DNA from: Maratus speciosus
Taxonomy: Eukaryota; Arthropoda; Arachnida; Araneae; Salticidae
Reading direction: 5' to 3'
Assembly: GCA_963932465.1 (NCBI GenBank)
Contig: OZ010790.1
Coordinates: forward strand, 97,494,363 to 97,558,362
DNA length: 64,000 nucleotides
Positions 52,920 to 64,000 of the stretch are shown here, piece by piece. The position numbers were made by a program, and so were the translations under genes. Positions within the stretch are counted from its first letter, which is position 1, and every line of letters starts with the position of its first letter. A model generated the notes under the pieces. The model worked only from the letters and a program-made list of their open reading frames with translations, searched no databases and had not been told where the DNA came from.

Positions 52920-53293
52920 ACGAGAAAATGGCAACAAAAATATATAATTACTATTTTAAAACTATTTTTCCTTTACTTTCTACAGAAATGGAGTACTGCC
53001 GTTGCCAATATTAAGCAAATGGCTCCAAAAACTACAAAAAAAAAATTAATATTTCAAAAATAAATGAAGATACAGTTTTCAAACAAAATGCATTGAAAAG
53101 AACTTTTTTTTTTCAATACGACGGTATAAAAATCGAAAATGTGCGATACTTAGAAGTTAAAAAATTGCTAAAGAGTATTTAATCGTAATGCTTTGTTTTA
53201 CAGCTAGCTTCTGTAAGGTAACGTTATTTTTTGGACACAAAATAAGCTGGGAGAAAGAAATAGCATAACGTATCGGAGGCTAATAAATAAAGG

Positions 53294-53339
<46 letters not shown>

Positions 53340-54075
53340 TATAAAACGAATATGTAAAAGAAAAAATACATAAGGGTACAAAATCTGGAAAATAAAATAA
53401 TTTACCTTGTGAATTAAAAAAAATCGACAACCATATTTCAGATTTCAGAAAATGGCTTTAAGCTGATTTACAGCTAAATGATTAGTTAAAATAGTCCATC
53501 GAGAAACAGAAAAGAAGAAAAATATATATATTTATCAGTATATCTATCTATCTCATGGCTGCCAACCTTTACGCTTTCTTCCTACCACTAAAATTTTCTT
53601 GTGAATATTGCTTTATTTAATGGTCGAAATCGCACGATTAAAGAAGGTGAAAATCTTCTCTAAATTTTAGTGGTAGCAAAAAAGCGTAAAGTTTGGCAGC
53701 TATGCTATCTATATTATAAAGAACAAACATATCTGTGCGTAACGCATACGTCATTTTGCGAATGACAACACTTTGAAATTTGAAATGAAATTTTGGTTTT
53801 GTAATTTCCTCTACTGCAAATTTTTAAACTTCTAAACATCGCATATTTTAAATTTTTACACCGTCGTATAAGGAAAAAAAATGCTCTTTTTAAATGCAAT
53901 TTGTTTGAAAGCTGTATCTCAATTTACTTTTAAGATATTAATTTTTTTTATAGTTTTTAGCACCAATTTTGTAATCGTAGCAACTGAAGTACTCCATTTC
54001 TGATTAAAGTAAAGGGGAAAAATATGAAAATAGTAAATTGCTGTATCTTTTTGTTGCCATTTGCTCATAAAAACT
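52920..54075. repeat. Inverted repeat, 250-bp arms, 650-bp spacer
   Basis: Arm 52920-53170 and arm 53815-54075 are reverse complements at roughly 75-80 percent by eye (ATGGCAACAAAAA, CAGAAATGGAGTACT, ATACGACGG all recur inverted). The spacer includes a TA microsatellite (53299-53334) and a small MITE. Ends and TSD not defined; a foldback element is likely. Confidence 0.75.
53553..53706. mobile_element. 154-bp hairpin MITE
   Basis: CATGGCTGCCAACCTTTACG ... CCTACCACTAAAATTTT is inverted at TAAATTTTAGTGGTAGCAAA ... GTTTGGCAGCTATG. ATCTAT-type sequence flanks both ends. Confidence 0.75.
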
Positions 54076-54345
54076 GAAAAAAAAAAGAAATTAAAATACA
54101 TGCTATGCTAAGAATATCGTATGTTATAAAACTCGGTGAGTTTTAGCTTTATTTGTTTTTTATTTATCAATTAAATTATTTTTATTTTATTGCAATTTAA
54201 CTTTACAAGCGATACAATACTTTCTCTTTACAAAAATGTATTTTAAAGAATATTTGTGTGACCTGAAAGAATCCAATTTTATCAATCCGTGTGTAATTAC
54301 ATTTTCCGAATTTTGAAACAAATATAAATGATAACACATGCAGCT

Positions 54346-54385
<40 letters not shown>

Positions 54386-55370
54386 AAGTCATATAAATCA
54401 TTAATTACCCGAGATTGTATTGCCGACCTTCTTAAGTGGCTGCTTTCTCCTGGGTTTGCGTATTATTCCGCGATAATGGTGTCATTTGCATACCGTTCTA
54501 TAAATGTTGTTTAAGACGGGATCGTAAAAGTGGGATGCTTTAGCGTATGCAATTGACGTCATTTTATATAAAAAAAAAGCGTATATTTTAATTATTAAAA
54601 CTGAAATATGTTTTGTAGAAGTTCGTCATTTTCACCCCAGCTGCTTTGAAATTTTTCGGAGGGAAAAATGCATTATTTTTAAAAATAACGTAATCCAAAT
54701 CACACACTTATAAAACGCAATGTTTTACAAACATTTAGAGTGACTTTATGGAAAAGCAGTAACGTACAGTGTGCTTGCTCTTTGTCCGAAAAATAGCGAT
54801 TTATATTACATAACTGGATGATTCTCTCTTGGATGCTCTCTTCGCCGAGTTAGACAAGTCGAAGTTATCTTGGCAATAATTCGAGGTTTAAAATAATATC
54901 AGGCTCCCCAAGTTTTTGTTCAAAATTCTCTCTACTAATAAAATTTTATAGACATGATACTGTAATTTTATCAAAATAGCATAATTTGCATAATTTAATT
55001 TTTCATAATTTTATATAATATATATGTATAAAACACAAGAATGTTTTTTAGTCATCTGCCCTGAGCTTTCTGCTGAACCAAATTTACTAATAAATTTTTA
55101 ACTGGAAGCTGTTCATTTGTAGATGTGCTCGCACTAGCTCTTTTTTTTTTTTATAACCCATTATTATATTTTAATTTCAAAAGTATTTTATGAAACTTCT
55201 TCAAAATGGTGGTAATGAGATAGCTTTCATTATTGCAGAGAAGAGAGAAATAATGAGGTTTATTTACCTTTATTCATGTTATTATCTGATAAAAATTCGA
55301 AATTGTTGATAAAAATTGTTGTATAAGATTTGATGGTGCAAAATGGCATTAGGGACATAATACTTTGAAC
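54076..55370. other. Non-coding part of the composite hAT
   Basis: A34-A35 run at 54350-54383, possibly the tail of a retrotransposed copy, but nothing recognisable precedes it and no TSD was found. Otherwise A/T-rich with no gene. Confidence 0.4.
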
Positions 55371-56902
55371 CAGGGTTGGGTTTTTGACGTCAAAAACTGG
55401 TTTTTGACATGACAAGCGTCAAAAACTGGTTTAAACTGTCATAAACTGGTTTAAACCGTCGAAAACTGCCAAATACATGTAACACGCTAAAACATTTTAA
55501 CAATACGTAAACATTAAATAAGTCAATGATTTATGGGATCTTTTATTGAAATTTAATAATTTAAAAAATATATTATTTGCAATAATTTTTTTTTCAACCA
55601 GAAGAAAATAATTTTGTACAATTAAATAATCCGGATCAATTTTACCCCGCAGCATGCTGCGGCACACCACGCGTTTATCACATTTATTTACACCCAAAAG
55701 ATTTTTGGAGTTTAGAGTGCATGAAGCGTAAGAAAATAGTCTGTCTCTTAATTGATGCTGAGCTAGTAGGACTTGATAGCAAAAGCATTGCTAGATGAGC
55801 AAGTTTTGAAGCAGGCTCAAAAAGCTGTTGCATTTAGTGATACCTTTCCACCAAACAATGGAGTCCTCCCTATAGCACTGAAATAAGAAGACTGGAAAGG
55901 GGATTCTTTAGCTTCCTTCATACACAATCAGTATGGGTAAGCATCCATAAACTCTCTCCGTAGCTCAAGCGCGAGCTGAATCAACTGATACAGCAGTCAA
56001 CCCTTGCCCCTGATGGTTGGGATGAATTATGCACTTTTTCAATATGGGCTTATAGGAATTTTCTTTTAGATGACCGAGCCAATTTTGATCAGTTTTAAAA
56101 TCGAAAACATTTTTGTATATTGAAAGAAAGCATGTTTTAAAAAGATTTTGACTTTAAGCTTTTTTTTTTTTAATTACTTCTCTTATTTTGTAAATGTTTA
56201 AAATTAATAATCCAATTTCAATTTTGAATGGAATGGTTATTGCCTAGACTAGAATAACATTGATGCACATTATCTTGTTATATATACAAAAAAATCTACA
56301 CTTTTCTAAGTTTTTTTTTTCCCCATAAAAAAAGCTAGCTAATGCTTTAAGCTCTCAAAAGTAAGCGAAATTAAAACGATTTTAAGTAAGAGAAAAAATG
56401 TACAGCTCAGGTGAGCTTAATGTCTACTTTTTAAAAAAACACAATTTTACAAAAAAAAATTAAATAAAAATTTTACCCTGTTAAAAAGTTGTACTTAACA
56501 ATAATACTTTACTATGTACTAATTACTGATATACAGTAAGAGTGAATTTAAAATATTACATGTAATGTTGTCATGTATGACATTTAATTTGAATTTTTAT
56601 TGATCAATTTAGTATTTGAGGTTTTTGACATGACGGTTTAAACTATGGTTTAAACCGACATAAACTGACACATGTCAAAAACCTGTAATTATTACTAATA
56701 CTATATACTAATTATACAATTACAGTAATAGTGAATTTTAAATATTACATCTAATGTGTGACATTTAATATGAAATTTTACAGATCACTGTAAGTATTTG
56801 AGGTTTTTGACGAGGTTTTTGACAAGGGGTTTTTGACATGACGGTTTAAACCGCAGTTTAAACTGTCAAAAACTGACATGTGTCAAAAACCTGCCAACCC
56901 TG
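55371..56902 (+). mobile_element. hAT family copy C, complete and uninterrupted, TSD CTTTGAAC
   Basis: CAGGGTTGGGTTTTTGACGT at the left, AAAACCTGCCAACCCTG at the right; CTTTGAAC at 55363-55370 and 56903-56910. 1532 bp with no protein gene: a non-autonomous family. Near the ends TTTTTGACATG, GGTTTAAACC and CTGTCATAAACTG repeat. The last 210 bp are partly a duplicate of 56500-56690. This copy is the reference for reading insertions in the copies at 17061 and 39267. Confidence 0.95.
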
Positions 56903-57347
56903 CTTTGAACGGAAAATTACGTTACTGCTTTTGAAAACACGCATTTTCCTCATAAAGTTTCCATATTTTTTTTTCCTTCCGTATGCGTACTAAGTTTCAG
57001 ACACTAGATGAAATGCTTACGTAAGTGAAAATGACATCATGTTTAAAAGAAAACAATGATTTTCTTAGATAAAACTAAACTTTTTAACACAAATGCGTCA
57101 AAAAACACAAATTACAGCAATTTTTACTCTCCGGTACTGAGATTAGAATCTGGAGTTAAGAGCGCCACTGTTCACATGCAATGATTTTGCTGACAATCGT
57201 GACTTCACGTTTTGAGTTAAAATGATTTTAAAAATGATCCAATTAAAATACCAATTTTTTAAAAGGGTGATTGCGAGTCGAGAGGTTAATTTTTAAATGT
57301 ATCTCTATTGCGTGGAGCTCGATTAAGAATGATTAATCCGTTTGCCC

Positions 57348-57769
57348 TTAAGAGGCTACTTCAGTCACACGAAAAGACCCGTTCGCTAATGCTAATCCTA
57401 TGGAAGAAATTTATAAAGATATCTCGGTCGCATTTCAACATTTTTAAATGATTTCTTTTGCATTGAATAGTTGAGATTGATCTGTACAAAGGCCGTTGTT
57501 TATTTTTTCGATTTTGTTTACAGGTATTTCTTATGAGGACACTTTCATTTTCGGAACCGGTTTCGAAAGTAAAAGCATCCTCATAAAAAATATCTGCAAT
57601 CAAAATCAAAAAAGTAAAAAACGGCCTGCATACAGATCGATCTCAACTATTCAATGCAAAAGAAATCATTTAAAAATATTGAAATGCGACCGAGATATCT
57701 TTGTACATTTCTTCCATAGGATTAGCATTAGCGAATGCGTCTTTTCATTTGACTGAAGTAGCCTCTTAA
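57348..57769. mobile_element. TTAA-flanked palindromic MITE
   Basis: GAGGCTACTTCAGTCA at 57352 and TGACTGAAGTAGCCTC ending at 57765, with TTAA on both sides. The whole 414 bp is one imperfect palindrome centred near 57560; both strands encode the same meaningless 80-codon frame. piggyBac-like by target. Confidence 0.87.
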
Positions 57770-58465
57770 AACAACATAAAGAGTTCATCATTTTCTTACG
57801 ACTAATATTCCGTAAACAAAAATAAAACTTCCTCTATGATTAAATAAATAAAATAATACAAATAAAACATAAATTTAACAGACATGTAATTGAACTACGC
57901 GCTTAAAGCTCTGAAATTATCAGAAAATATAATGATGTCGTAAGCAGCAAAATCTTGGGCTAATAACTCTTGGCATGCGGCTAATGCGAAAAAATTGCTT
58001 TTAAAAATTTTCAAAAATTTATTTGATTGTATAATCCATATTTTTCATGTGAAAAATTCTTTTTTATTTTTAGTGGGCAATCTAAGAAATATATTGCATG
58101 TAAAAAAATATTACTTTTCAATAAAAAAAATAGTTTTAATATATTCGGTTACCCGGGAAGCCCTGGTACGATCCCCTAGTTATAGTAAAAATAAAACTCA
58201 GTAGCCTCATGATTAATACTCACAACGTCATTGACAAGCCAGTTTAGACTACCAGTTGGATATAGCAGGTAAAATGCACGAAAATTTGAATCTAAAACAC
58301 TTCTTTATTCTTTTTTTTTCAGGCAAATTAAATCCGTCTTCGTATCCCCGAGCTTTTGTATTTGTCTATTTTTTGTTTCAATAAAACAGTTTCAAATAGT
58401 GTATCCGAAATAGTGTCCTCGGTGGAATCTAACATTAAATAGAATGCTAAAAAATGCCCTCTTTG

Positions 58466-58484
58466 GGGGGGGGGGGGGGGGGGG
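58466..58484. repeat. Poly-G tract
   Basis: An uninterrupted run of 19 or so G, unusual in this A/T-rich setting. Others are at 28663 and 51241 (G), and 42600 and 44118 (C). Confidence 0.85.
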
Positions 58485-58765
58485 GAATGTTTCAAGTTAA
58501 ATTTTTACGTTCTGGATTGAAATTGATTAATTTATCACATTTAATTTAAAGAATACTAACTTTTAATAAATTGTAAGTAATTTATTTGAGGTGTAAATCC
58601 ATAAAATATAATTAAAATTTCAAGAATAATTAATTTTTATAAAATTTAAAAATATGTATTTTTAAATATTTCTTCCTCGCTTAAATTGCTTGGCGCCTTT
58701 ATTATCCTGGCGCCTGTGTGCGCCGCGCACTTTGCACAATAGGTCGGCGCGCCCCTGAAATTACG

Positions 58766-60236
58766 TCATATTTACGTCACATTATAGTTATTACATAAAA
58801 TGAACACAAAATAATATTGCAAAAAAGTTTAAATTTAGAAATTGCGCTAGACATTTATTTAATATTTTGAGAGAATATTTTCAACTATTTTTGTTAGGAA
58901 AGCGCAAATAATATTTCATTGCTAACAAAAGTATTTTCACGTGATTGTTTAAAAGAGAAAGAATAGCTTGGTAAAAATTACGTCAGATTAAAAACGATTA
59001 ATTTAAGATGCCTCATTTAAAAGAACTTTCTTTTCGCTTTGTTAAAAAATACCAGCAGACAAAGACTGTTTACTTAATTCCTTTTATATTAGCTTATTTT
59101 GAAATGTTGTTACACGTGTCTACGTCATCAAGTTATTTTTATTTCGACGTTTTATTTGTATTTTTATTAATGTACGAATTTATTTGTTCTTTCGTTATTT
59201 AAAATAAAAATTATGTCAATTTGTATAATTTCGCGAGTGGTTTGGCGATTTATATAAATTGGCGAAATTGGTCGACAGGATAATCAAGTAGTACCACAGC
59301 GGATTTGGTGTTAAAATTCCTCAATCAAAGAGAAATGACTAGAAATTCGTTTATAGGGAGATCGCCACTGTTTTTTAAATTATAATTCAATCTTTCCAAA
59401 TCTTTTTAAAGCCGATCAAATTAGCGTGCATTTAGAGCCTGCGGTGTCTGGACGGGGGTTGGCGAGCGTAGGTCGTAGGGGGCCGAGCCCCCTAGTAATG
59501 AAAAAAAAATAATGTCAGTTTTTAAACCGATTTTAATCATTAAGAATAAACAGAACAAAAAATATTACATGAACAATTTTTTAATAAGTATATAAGTTAT
59601 ATGTTTCCTGGTTCATGTCTTTAAATCTGGAATTTTTAAATGGATTTTTCACTCAGTTCCTGGTACGCTAAGGTTATAAAAATTATGAAAGCAGGTGTGT
59701 TTTCGATGACAATATAACATTTTAATATTTTCATAATTTAATTATAAATTAATAATATGTTTCCCTAAGGAGGGTCCATGTGATAAATTGCTAAATATTG
59801 TTTATGGTTATAATTGTATAAGAGTTAAAGAAGAATGGAATTGATTATGTGACAAATCACGCACTCTAAAATATGCCAATTAGCTGTGAAACTGCAGCAA
59901 TGAAATATTTTAAATATTAAAAAGTAAAAAATAAAGAATGTAATATATATTTTTAAATGCACTTTTATCATTAATTAATTTATGATTTTATGTTTCAAAA
60001 AACATTTTAGAAATCTTGAAAGGTTGTTTAAACTATGCTTTTTTTCCTTTTTCATGTGTTTAAAAAAAAAAAAAAAAAAAAAAAAAACAGAGAGAAAACT
60101 TTTTTTTTCCTTTTGTGCAACCAATGATGTTTTTTGGAACAAGATAAAGTAAAATATCTATAATTCATTCTAAACAGTATAACTACTAATCGATGTATTA
60201 CCCAAAGAACTTCTAACTCATAAAAAAGGGAGACTA
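58766..60236. other. Intergenic, candidate Helitron 3' end
   Basis: No gene recognised; the 64-codon frame at 59008 is hydrophobic but matches nothing I know. At 59470-59493 GGGGGCCGAGCCCCC forms a hairpin followed at once by TAGT, resembling a Helitron 3' terminus (hairpin, CTAG, T target), after a GC-rich stretch. The 5' end was not found. A27 run at 60061. Confidence 0.35.
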
Positions 60237-60811
60237 CACTGTTAAAAATACCGTGAAAAATTACCTCTGTTTTTAAAGGCTATCTATTTTCTGACCAATG
60301 AGAACGCTCCATAGGTACAGCGTCTAGAAGATACCGTGTGGAAAACGGCTATTCCTATAATGCTTTAAAAAGTGCTAAAAACTTGTATCCCATAAATCTC
60401 CAACAATGCTCAGCGGCAATATGCTGATACGAGCGCCATCTCGTAACTCTTTTCAATATAAACCCTGTGTTTTCAAAAATTATAGAATGTTAAATATCGG
60501 AAACTATAAATATAAGATATTTTAGTCTGTTATAAGCTAATTTAGCTAAGGAATGACGTGAAATAGGTTAAAGAGTCTCTTTTAAAATGACTATCGTTTT
60601 TAAATCACTACGATGGCGCTACGATCGACATCTTGTTATTCAGAATCGTTGTACATTTATGGGATTCAATTTTTTAGCACTATTTTGTAGCCGTTTTCCA
60701 CACTGTATCTTCTAGGCGCTGTACCATAGGTTTTTATGTAGCGTTCTCATTGGTCAGAAAATAGATAGCCTTTAAAAACAGAGGTAATTTTTCACGATAT
60801 TTTTAACAGTG
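60237..60811. mobile_element. 575-bp MITE with about 130-bp inverted ends
   Basis: CACTGTTAAAAATACCGTGA at the left and the complement of CACTGTTAAAAATATCGTGA at the right. The inverted repeat continues through ACAGAGG, GGCTATCTATTTTCTGACCA and TCTAGAAGATAC. No coding sequence; TSD unclear. Confidence 0.88.
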
Positions 60812-60829
60812 CACTACTGCTTTCCGCAT

Positions 60830-61165
60830 GAACTGTCTCACTGGCTGGCGAGGGTTTTTCATTACGTCTACGGAGCCTTCCCTTCTTTACGCTAGAAGTT
60901 TTTACCTTGATCACGTGATAAGAACGTAGATGGAATATCCTCCATTGCATTGTTTCAATATCTGGTAACAGTTGGTTTTGTTTTGTTCTAGAGAGAAGTT
61001 TATAAAATAAAGTAATGTGAAATATACTTGGGCTCTTTTATCATTAGATTAAGAATTTAAATAAGACGCGTTATCGAGGGCAGTTATAATAGCTTATAGA
61101 TATTTTAATGGTTAACTTTTAGGGATTCATTTAGTTAAGAGATTTATTGACATTGGAATCCAACA
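60830..61165 (+). repeat. Probable 5' LTR end of a second BEL/Pao element
   Basis: The sequence ends CATTGGAATCCAACA, followed after two bases by TGGCGTCCGCTGACA, which resembles the primer site region of BEL/Pao elements. AATAAAG near 61007 could be the poly(A) signal. The gag gene follows downstream. The LTR start could not be located; the left coordinate is a guess. Confidence 0.5.
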
Positions 61166-61184
61166 TCTGGCGTCCGCTGACAAG
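61166..61184 (+). promoter_or_regulatory. Probable BEL primer-binding site
   Basis: TCTGGCGTCCGCTGACAAG directly after CCAACA. The TGG start agrees with pairing to a tRNA 3' CCA end; the tRNA is not identified. Confidence 0.5.
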
Positions 61185-61210
61185 ACTGGAATCTGTAAGT
61201 AGAATTTTAT

Positions 61211-62697
61211 TTAACCTTTTACCCGCCAACGTTCCACAAGTGGAACATAAACTATGTGGTGCTGTATCTTTTTAAGTATTTGTTTAATCTGTTTGAAATT
61301 TTTAATATATCTTTTTAAAAGATGTGTTTTAATGGATTAAAAATTATTTTTTTATAATTTTTTGTGGTTTCTATTTTGGAGCTTGTTGAAGTGTAACAAA
61401 AAACATAAATGTAGTAGACTGTGCTTTTTACTCTATCTATAACTTTAGAATTCAAATGTGAGTGCTGTGATGATTATTATTGTATTGCTTAGTGTTGTTT
61501 ATTACGTTGGTAATTATGCATAAATGAATGTTTTATCTTATTTCGTTTTTGTTTCCTGGCGATTTGAATGCCAATGTTCCACATATGGAACGTTGGCGGT
61601 TCAGAATACAAAATTATCTTATTGTTACTTTTTTTTGGATCTTGATCATTTTTACTGGGCTCCCTCGGGCGATTATTATTTTTATTATTTTCGTACCAGT
61701 ATTATTAAAGAATAAATTTTATGATATACATCTCTTGCACCTGTTGCCAAAGTGTCTGTGAAATATTTTTGAACCAATAAATGCCAATAAAATCTACAAA
61801 AGAATCGCAAAAACAAGAAGGAGGAGATTTTGATTTTTATAGTGAAGGCAAAGTTGTTTGTGTACGATGGAGTGACAACAGTATCGTTACTGTTATATCA
61901 AACTGGGAAGCTAACACATCGCTAACTCAAAGTGGAACATGATATTCTCGAAAATTGATGTGAGAAGTTTCAATCAAATAACCTCGATTGATTAGATTGT
62001 ATAATTAGAATATGGGTAGTGTAGAATTTTTGGATTATTTGCTTGGAACATATCGTCCAGTACTTCGATGATAAAAATGGTGATGAAATCTGTTTGCAAA
62101 TGAACTAAATATGGCTGTTGTTACTTGTTATGCAGTAGGTTCAAAAGAAACCCTAAGCCATTTGGAGTTTCGTCGTGAAATTGCGACTGTTGCCATAAAA
62201 ATTGAATTTGATGTTGAGAAAGGGAATAGAAAGTCCTACTGCTCCAGTAAGTATGGACATTATCATCACATTCAGTAGCTATTGTTTTCGTCTACTACTC
62301 AAGAAGATTCTCAAATCGACAGAAAAACATGAATGAATGGTGTGAATGTTATGGAAAGCGTATACATGAAAAATGTTTTCAGCCCTTTCATAAACGTTTT
62401 GCTGTTAGTGACTAGTTAGCATGTTCCTAAAATAGAAACATTTTTTACTTTACCTTGTTTTCTTTGTTTTGTTATGTGTGCAGTGCTGGTATGATTTCGA
62501 AAGAAAAATTCGCCAAAATGTACAAATGTTATTCGTACCGCCAACGTTCCACAAGCGGAACATACCTGTAACTCCACTTCTATTTTGCATAGCATCCCAA
62601 AATTCAGCACGCAACCTTAGAATTAATCTAAATCATCTCAAAAAAATTTTCAAATTAATTTGACAAGCAGATCATGGTGTGGCGGGTAAAAGGTTAA
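61211..62697 (+). mobile_element. piggyBac element, internally decayed, in the BEL leader
   Basis: TTAACCTTTTACCCGCCA at the left and TGGCGGGTAAAAGGTTAA at the right, an exact 18-bp inverted repeat including TTAA. Inside the ends the palindrome CGTTCCACAAGTGGAAC occurs at 61229, with variants at 61570 and 62542. Contains the remains of a piggyBac transposase gene. Confidence 0.93.
61780..62215 (+). pseudogene. piggyBac transposase, C-terminal part
   Basis: The plus-strand frames read VVCVRWSDNSIVTVISNWEA, then YN-x-MGSVEFLDYLLGTYRP and NMAVVTCYAVGS. These are the piggyBac blocks W-x-D-N/K-x-V-x-x-L-S-N, then Y-N-x-x-M-G-G-V-D-x-x-D-Q-x-x-x-x-Y, and the following helix. Stops at about 61940, 61962 and 62070 and several frame changes show that it is dead. 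The N-terminal two thirds, with the first catalytic residues, are deleted. Nuclear DDE transposase. Confidence 0.85.
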
Positions 62698-62759
62698 ACT
62701 TCTCCATGTGAAAATTATTATTATTGTTGAATATAAAATTATTGTTGATGTTGAATAAT

Positions 62760-64000
62760 ATGGATGCGTTGAAAGCAGCTAGACGACAACATCGTAGAAT
62801 TTTCACTAAAGCATGTAACGAATTTGATACAAATGAAAACAATTTAACGTTTAATTATAAAATTCTGAAATTGACAATGATTGAAGAGAAGGCGAAACTT
62901 ATACTAGATGCAGAATATAAAATTAGAGATGTAGTTTATAGCGAAGAAGCTGACGAAGAAACAATAGACAAAGATATTGACGAATCAGAGGTTTACATCG
63001 ATCGCCGGCGTGTATTACAACACAAATTAAACGAATTTTTGGCTGTAAAAAATGAAGATTTGAAATCTGATATTTCGGTAAATAATAAGAATGTATTGCT
63101 AATTGCTTCATTATCCGAAGATACAGTTACTTACTTTGAATGGTGAAATTAAAAATTGATTGCAATTCTGGGGTCAGTTTCAAAAAATTGATCAAGATAC
63201 TAGCCTAGATTTTCATGACAAATTTGCGTATTTATCACAAGCCATCGAAAAAGGCAGTGTGACAGAAGAATTGATTAGAAGTTTTCCGCCTGGTGGTAAT
63301 AGTTATGCCAAAGCTGTAAGTCAACTTAAATCTCGTTTTGGACGGGAAGAACTTTTGATAGAATATTATGTTAGGGATTTGTTAGGCCTTGTACTGCAGA
63401 AGCAAAATCCAGGAAAAAACATATTTCTTTGCGACGATTATATGATTCATTAGAATCGAAACTGCGAGCATTGGAAACTCTTGGAGTTATTAGAGACAAA
63501 TATTCTGCGATGTTATATCCGCTTGTTGAATCGTCTCTTCCAGATAATATTCTTAGATCACGGGAAAGGTACAAAACGTCTCACAGAAGATCGTCAAATA
63601 AATGTAATGATATGGAATCTAAACTAAATAAAAATCCTGATACAGATTTAAAGAATGATGTTGTAATTGGCTCTAAAACTGATCTAGATAATTTATTAGA
63701 ATTTCTGAAAGACAAAGTTGAAGCAGAAGAAAGAATTTTTTTGGCAAGTAAGAGTTTGACAAAACTTTTCGATACAGAGCTGCACGCAATAATTATGAAT
63801 TCGAAAAATCTCAGATATCTACTGCATCAGATTTATTAAACACTGATATGAGAAAATATACTAGAAATAAAAACAATTTTAAACAAGAACTGTGTATTTT
63901 TTGTGACAAACGACATGCATCGGAAAAATGTTTCAAGGCAATGTCAATGTCGTATGATGTTAAGAAAGACATAATGCAAAAGAAGGGAGCTTGTTTCGTA
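62760..64000 (+). pseudogene. BEL/Pao gag, three frames, runs off the window
   Basis: ATG at 62760: MDALKAARRQHRRIFTKACN, then a helical segment, the BEL gag start. After a frameshift near 63150 the DUF1759 block appears (FWGQFQKIDQDTSLDFHDKF, YLSQAIEKGSVTEELIRSFP, SRFGREELLIEYYVRDLL). After another near 63430 comes LRRLYDSLESKLRALETLGV and LYPLVESSLPDNIL. At 63890 the zinc knuckle C-I-F-C-D-K-R-H-A-S-E-K-C and KKGACF begin, again in another frame. Protease and pol would lie right of 64000. Different from the BEL element at 20695, which has no gag. The piggyBac insertion separates it from its LTR. Confidence 0.9.

Larger units (their letters stand above)
50909..58757. mobile_element. Composite hAT element with TSD AAATTACG, 7.8 kb
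   Basis: CAGGGGCGCGCCTGAGTCGT at the left, GGTCGGCGCGCCCCTG at the right, with AAATTACG at 50901-50908 and 58758-58765. Both ends repeat GGCGCC and TGTGTGC words. Much of the interior is later insertions. No transposase gene seen. Confidence 0.9.

Noticed and set aside
57361..57756. Two similar 80-codon frames on opposite strands
   Set aside because: They are the two arms of a palindromic MITE.

Overview
This is AT-rich nuclear DNA of an animal, most likely an arthropod; the mix of BEL/Pao, Copia, hAT, Merlin, Tigger/pogo and piggyBac elements is arachnid-like, but I cannot fix the species. The only host gene I recognise is ARL6IP5 (PRA1 family protein 3), on the minus strand. Its first coding exon is at 49141-49322 and its second at 12968-13113; later exons would lie left of base 1. 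Intron 1 is therefore about 36 kb and is filled almost completely by mobile elements.

Intron 1 can be read as a stack of insertions because most boundaries keep target-site duplications (TSDs). A unit of about 0.8 kb was tandemly duplicated. Copy 2 (48065-48877) is nearly free of insertions, while copy 1 (14939-48064) has grown to 33 kb. Copy 1 holds a solo LTR (15189-16612), a TA-flanked MITE (16651-38947) and a second hAT (39267-47506), which carries a Merlin-like MITE, a transposon with CCCC-starting ends plus a minisatellite, and two more nested hATs. The TA-flanked MITE contains a rearranged hAT/pogo complex (17061-38895). That complex contains a Tigger-like element (20548-37107), which contains a BEL/Pao element (20695-36526). 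The BEL element was hit in its 5' LTR by a long-LTR, apparently non-coding retroelement (20704-31871), itself hit in its 5' LTR by a nearly intact Copia element (21227-27367). The BEL integrase is split by a minisatellite-bearing hAT-like element (34266-35504).

Left of exon 2 (1-12900) lie a hAT transposase relic split by a Tigger MITE, a minisatellite next to a transposase C-terminal exon, TTAA-flanked MITEs, and hAT elements with 8-bp TSDs, two of them nested. Right of the gene (49300-64000) come the presumed upstream region, a 7.8-kb composite hAT (50909-58757) with many inverted repeats, a 575-bp hairpin MITE, and a second BEL/Pao element (LTR end, primer site, gag) with a piggyBac relic in its leader, running off the window.

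A 30-31 bp minisatellite occurs at three loci. At two of them it sits in the same sense as, and next to, related transposase-like coding sequence. No tRNA, rRNA or CRISPR array was seen.
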